Shown: positions 43,614 to 45,671 of the stretch, piece by piece
How positions within the stretch are numbered: position 1 is the stretch's first letter
Layout: every line of letters begins with the position of its first letter
Source: Acinetobacter kanungonis
Lineage (GTDB): Bacteria > Pseudomonadota > Gammaproteobacteria > Pseudomonadales > Moraxellaceae
Length of the DNA stretch: 45,671 bases
Direction: 5' to 3'
Assembly (NCBI RefSeq): GCF_009939195.1
Contig: NZ_JAACKC010000011.1
Span: 1 to 45,671, forward strand
The notes under the pieces: model-generated
What the model was told of the DNA's origin: nothing
What the model saw: only the letters and a program-made list of their open reading frames with translations
Databases searched by the model: none
Position numbers and translations under genes: made by a program

Positions 43614-44675
43614 ATGGGCGTATCAATACAAAAAGTCATGGAACAAAATCAAGGTACCGCAGCACGGTTGTTAGATAAGCTGCCCAATTTTGTACAGGAA
43701 AATATCGTCAAGGCCTTGGCTTATCCTTATCATTATCCCGAATTAGACTCTTTTCTTAAATGTTTAGTTGCCGTCCAGTATAAGCAAAATAAAACAGGCT
43801 TTATTTCGGCAGATGCCCAACACTCTCGTAAAGCCTTTGAATTACAGAGTCAACTTCTGGCGGGAAAATCGACAGCCATTAAACAAGTGGAAGATTTACG
43901 CTTACCTTTACACAGCGGCACCATCTTTGCGCGCCACTATCATCCAGCTCCCAATAAAAAACTGCCTATGTTGGTGTTCTATCATGGCGGAGGCTTTGTT
44001 GTGGGCAGTGTCGATAGTTATGATGAGGTCTGTCGTTTATTGGCGCGACATGCCAATGTACAGGTGCTTAGTATCGACTATCCATTGGCACCAGAAGCAT
44101 CGCCGCATCAAATTGTCCAGAGTTGTGAAGATGCTTTGGCTTGGGTTTATCAAAACCGTAAACAGCTGAAGATTTTAAAAAATCGCATTGCAGTGGCAGG
44201 GGACAGTGCGGGCGGTAATTTAAGTGCAGTTGTGGCACAGCGTAGTGCGGGGAAAGCTTATGCACCGCATGCTCAATTTCTGATTTATCCAGCTTTAGAC
44301 TTCAAAAGTCGTCATCCGTCCTTCTTTGCCTATAAAGATGGCTTGATCTTAACAGGTGATGATGTGGATACCGTGACTGCGCATTATGCAACGCAACATC
44401 AAGTCGCATTGGATGATCCGATTATTTCGCCAACCTATGGCAATTTAAAAAAGCTGGCAGCGGCCTTTGTGGTCACTGCAGGGCATGATGTACTGCATGA
44501 TGAAGCGGAGATCTATGCGCATAAACTTCGACATCAGGGCGTAAACGTGGCTCACCATGATTATCCCAACATGACCCATGGGTTTATCAATCTCGCAGGT
44601 TTATCCAGTACTGCAAAAAAGAACTATATCGAGATGAGTCGCAAGTTCCGAAAATTTTGGGATAAGCACAGCTAA
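43614..44675 (+). CDS. Alpha/beta hydrolase, HSL-type esterase
   Basis: A 353-aa cytoplasmic carboxylesterase or lipase-like enzyme of the hormone-sensitive-lipase (family IV) group. The oxyanion-hole motif HGGGF starts at residue 124, and the nucleophile elbow GDSAGG carries Ser198. The acid is probably Asp292 (GHDVLHDE), and His322 lies in MTHGF, completing the triad. A family-typical N-terminal cap (residues 1-100) is present. No signal peptide is seen. It is monocistronic. The natural ester substrate cannot be told from sequence. Confidence 0.9.
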   Translation: MGVSIQKVMEQNQGTAARLLDKLPNFVQENIVKALAYPYHYPELDSFLKCLVAVQYKQNKTGFISADAQHSRKAFELQSQLLAGKSTAIKQVEDLRLPLHSGTIFARHYHPAPNKKLPMLVFYHGGGFVVGSVDSYDEVCRLLARHANVQVLSIDYPLAPEASPHQIVQSCEDALAWVYQNRKQLKILKNRIAVAGDSAGGNLSAVVAQRSAGKAYAPHAQFLIYPALDFKSRHPSFFAYKDGLILTGDDVDTVTAHYATQHQVALDDPIISPTYGNLKKLAAAFVVTAGHDVLHDEAEIYAHKLRHQGVNVAHHDYPNMTHGFINLAGLSSTAKKNYIEMSRKFRKFWDKHS

Positions 44676-44840
44676 GACCGTGTTGGAATATAAGGAGAGG
44701 GTTTTATTTGAACCCTCCATAAGCTAGAGAATGTTGTATTTTTTGTTGGGTAGATCAATAAAAGAAAGGCAAAACTACCTGAAACTTGAGAGTTGTGCTA
44801 AATATAACCAACCATAAAATACATCATAGGAACCCCTAAC

Positions 44841-45410
44841 ATGTTAAAACAAAGCCTCGCGTTATTGACTGCCGCAACATTCAGTGTGTGTACATATGCA
44901 GCCAATACTCTGGTGGAAATGAAAACATCAATGGGAAATATTGAAATTGAGCTCTTTAATGATAAAGCACCAATTTCAGCAAAAAATTTTGAAGACTATG
45001 CAAAAGCAAATTTCTATAACGGCACTATTTTCCATCGTGTAATTCCAGGATTCATGATTCAGGGTGGTGGAATGGATGCCAACATGGTCGAAAAGCAAAC
45101 CAAAGCACCGATCACCAACGAATCTTCAAATGGGTTGAAGAATACACGCGGCACATTGGCGATGGCGCGCACCAATAACCCCAATTCAGCCACCAGTCAG
45201 TTCTTTATTAACGTTGCAGACAATGATTTCTTAAATAAAGGCTCAATGAATGCTGGATATGCCGTCTTTGGTAAGGTGACAAAAGGGATGGATGTGGTCG
45301 ATAAAATTGTAAAAGTGCCAACCACAAGCTATGGCATGCACCAAGATGTACCGCAACAACCTGTGAAAATTCTGAATGTGAGCGTTAAACAGGCAAACCC
45401 AACAAAATAA
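44841..45410 (+). CDS. ppiA: Periplasmic cyclophilin-type peptidyl-prolyl isomerase
   Basis: Catalyses cis-trans isomerisation of proline bonds in the periplasm. The 189-aa protein has a signal peptide (cleavage near TYA|AN, residue 20). The cyclophilin core has [41 protein letters not shown] and [17 protein letters not shown]. The exported form corresponds to PpiA rather than cytoplasmic PpiB. It is preceded by GGAA and stands alone before the right-edge promoter. Confidence 0.9.
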   Translation: MLKQSLALLTAATFSVCTYAANTLVEMKTSMGNIEIELFNDKAPISAKNFEDYAKANFYNGTIFHRVIPGFMIQGGGMDANMVEKQTKAPITNESSNGLKNTRGTLAMARTNNPNSATSQFFINVADNDFLNKGSMNAGYAVFGKVTKGMDVVDKIVKVPTTSYGMHQDVPQQPVKILNVSVKQANPTK

Positions 45411-45420
45411 TGAAAAAATG

Positions 45421-45451
45421 CAGCAGAAATATTTTATTCATATTTCTGCTG
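45421..45451 (+). terminator. Weak terminator-like hairpin after ppiA
   Basis: CAGCAGAAATA (45421-45431) and TATTTCTGCTG (45441-45451) are perfect arms, but no T run follows. Confidence 0.45.
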
Positions 45452-45544
45452 TAGAATTAGTAGTTTATGGTAATAAAAGTATAATAATGAACCAAATTGG
45501 TGCGTAAAAATACAACACTCATGAAAACAGCGAGTTAAAAGTGC

Positions 45545-45572
45545 TTGCAAGGGTTTTTATTTCCCCTATAAT
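45545..45572 (+). promoter_or_regulatory. Strong promoter, probably of a stable-RNA operon
   Basis: TTGCAA (45545-45550), 16 bp, then TATAAT (45567-45572), followed by GCACCC, a GC-rich discriminator typical of growth-rate-controlled rRNA/tRNA promoters. About 90 bp of leader with a small hairpin (GCAC-GAA-GTGC) runs to the window edge without a coding frame. The transcribed gene is outside the window, so rRNA is an inference. Confidence 0.55.
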
Positions 45573-45671
45573 GCACCCATACCGACGAGATAGGCGGAAA
45601 CGAGCGAAGCACGAAGTGCTGAGTTGTTTTAAATATCAAGTCCAGCATCTAATACTGACGAGGTATTAGGT

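Overview
The window is about 45.7 kb of a low-GC gammaproteobacterial chromosome that contains the replication origin. Gene content, gene order and protein sequences point to the genus Acinetobacter (Moraxellaceae). Indicators are the dnaA-dnaN-recF-gyrB cluster running left from oriC, the rpmH-rnpA-yidD-yidC-mnmE cluster running right, AdeT-like periplasmic proteins next to erpA, anmK and tyrS, and grpE-dnaK without an adjacent dnaJ. No species is assigned. There are no insertion sequences, prophage genes, tRNAs or CRISPR arrays. It looks like core chromosome with a few accessory loci.

Layout. 1-9,140: ABC-F ATPase (yheS), three tandem AdeT-like periplasmic proteins, erpA, anmK, tyrS and an NTF2-like protein. 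9,270-20,270: the origin region, with gyrB, recF, dnaN and dnaA leftward, oriC (about 15,519-16,099) with nine exact or near-exact DnaA boxes, then rpmH, rnpA, yidD, yidC and mnmE rightward. 20,330-24,400: an MFS transporter, a divergent DmeR/DmeF-type metal regulator and exporter pair, a remnant mini-lipoprotein, dsbC and a GlsB-type membrane protein. 24,600-28,490: hpt, guaD, a Rieske oxygenase and a nucleotidyltransferase-like protein, with a purine-salvage/catabolism flavour. 28,550-30,450: a TerC/Alx manganese exporter behind a yybP-ykoY manganese riboswitch, an unlisted 29-codon membrane peptide and a GNAT protein. 30,500-36,400: mpl, a DUF486 protein, purEK, then a striking non-coding locus (34,618-35,071) and an MltB-type lytic transglycosylase. 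36,430-45,410: an acidic hypothetical protein, a matrixin-like protease, dnaK, grpE, a LysR regulator with a divergent metallo-beta-lactamase-fold protein, a small lipoprotein, an HSL-type hydrolase and a periplasmic cyclophilin. The right edge carries a strong promoter that probably drives a stable-RNA operon.

Most unusual region. The 0.45 kb between the purK terminator and the transglycosylase holds three perfect DnaA boxes in one orientation. They are interspersed with 15 copies of GAATTTAAA, TTTAAATTTAAA or GAATTCAAA. The same AT-rich motif and the same DnaA boxes make up oriC 19 kb away, and I saw the combination nowhere else in the window. It resembles an origin-like or DnaA-titrating element with iteron-like organisation.

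Other regulatory structure. Four parS-like sites lie on both sides of oriC, one of them inside a terminator hairpin. A perfect palindrome overlaps both divergent promoters of the DmeR/DmeF pair. A near-identical 18-bp palindrome precedes two of the three AdeT-like genes. The dnaA promoter has a DnaA box between its -35 and -10, and sigma-32-like promoters precede grpE and dnaK.
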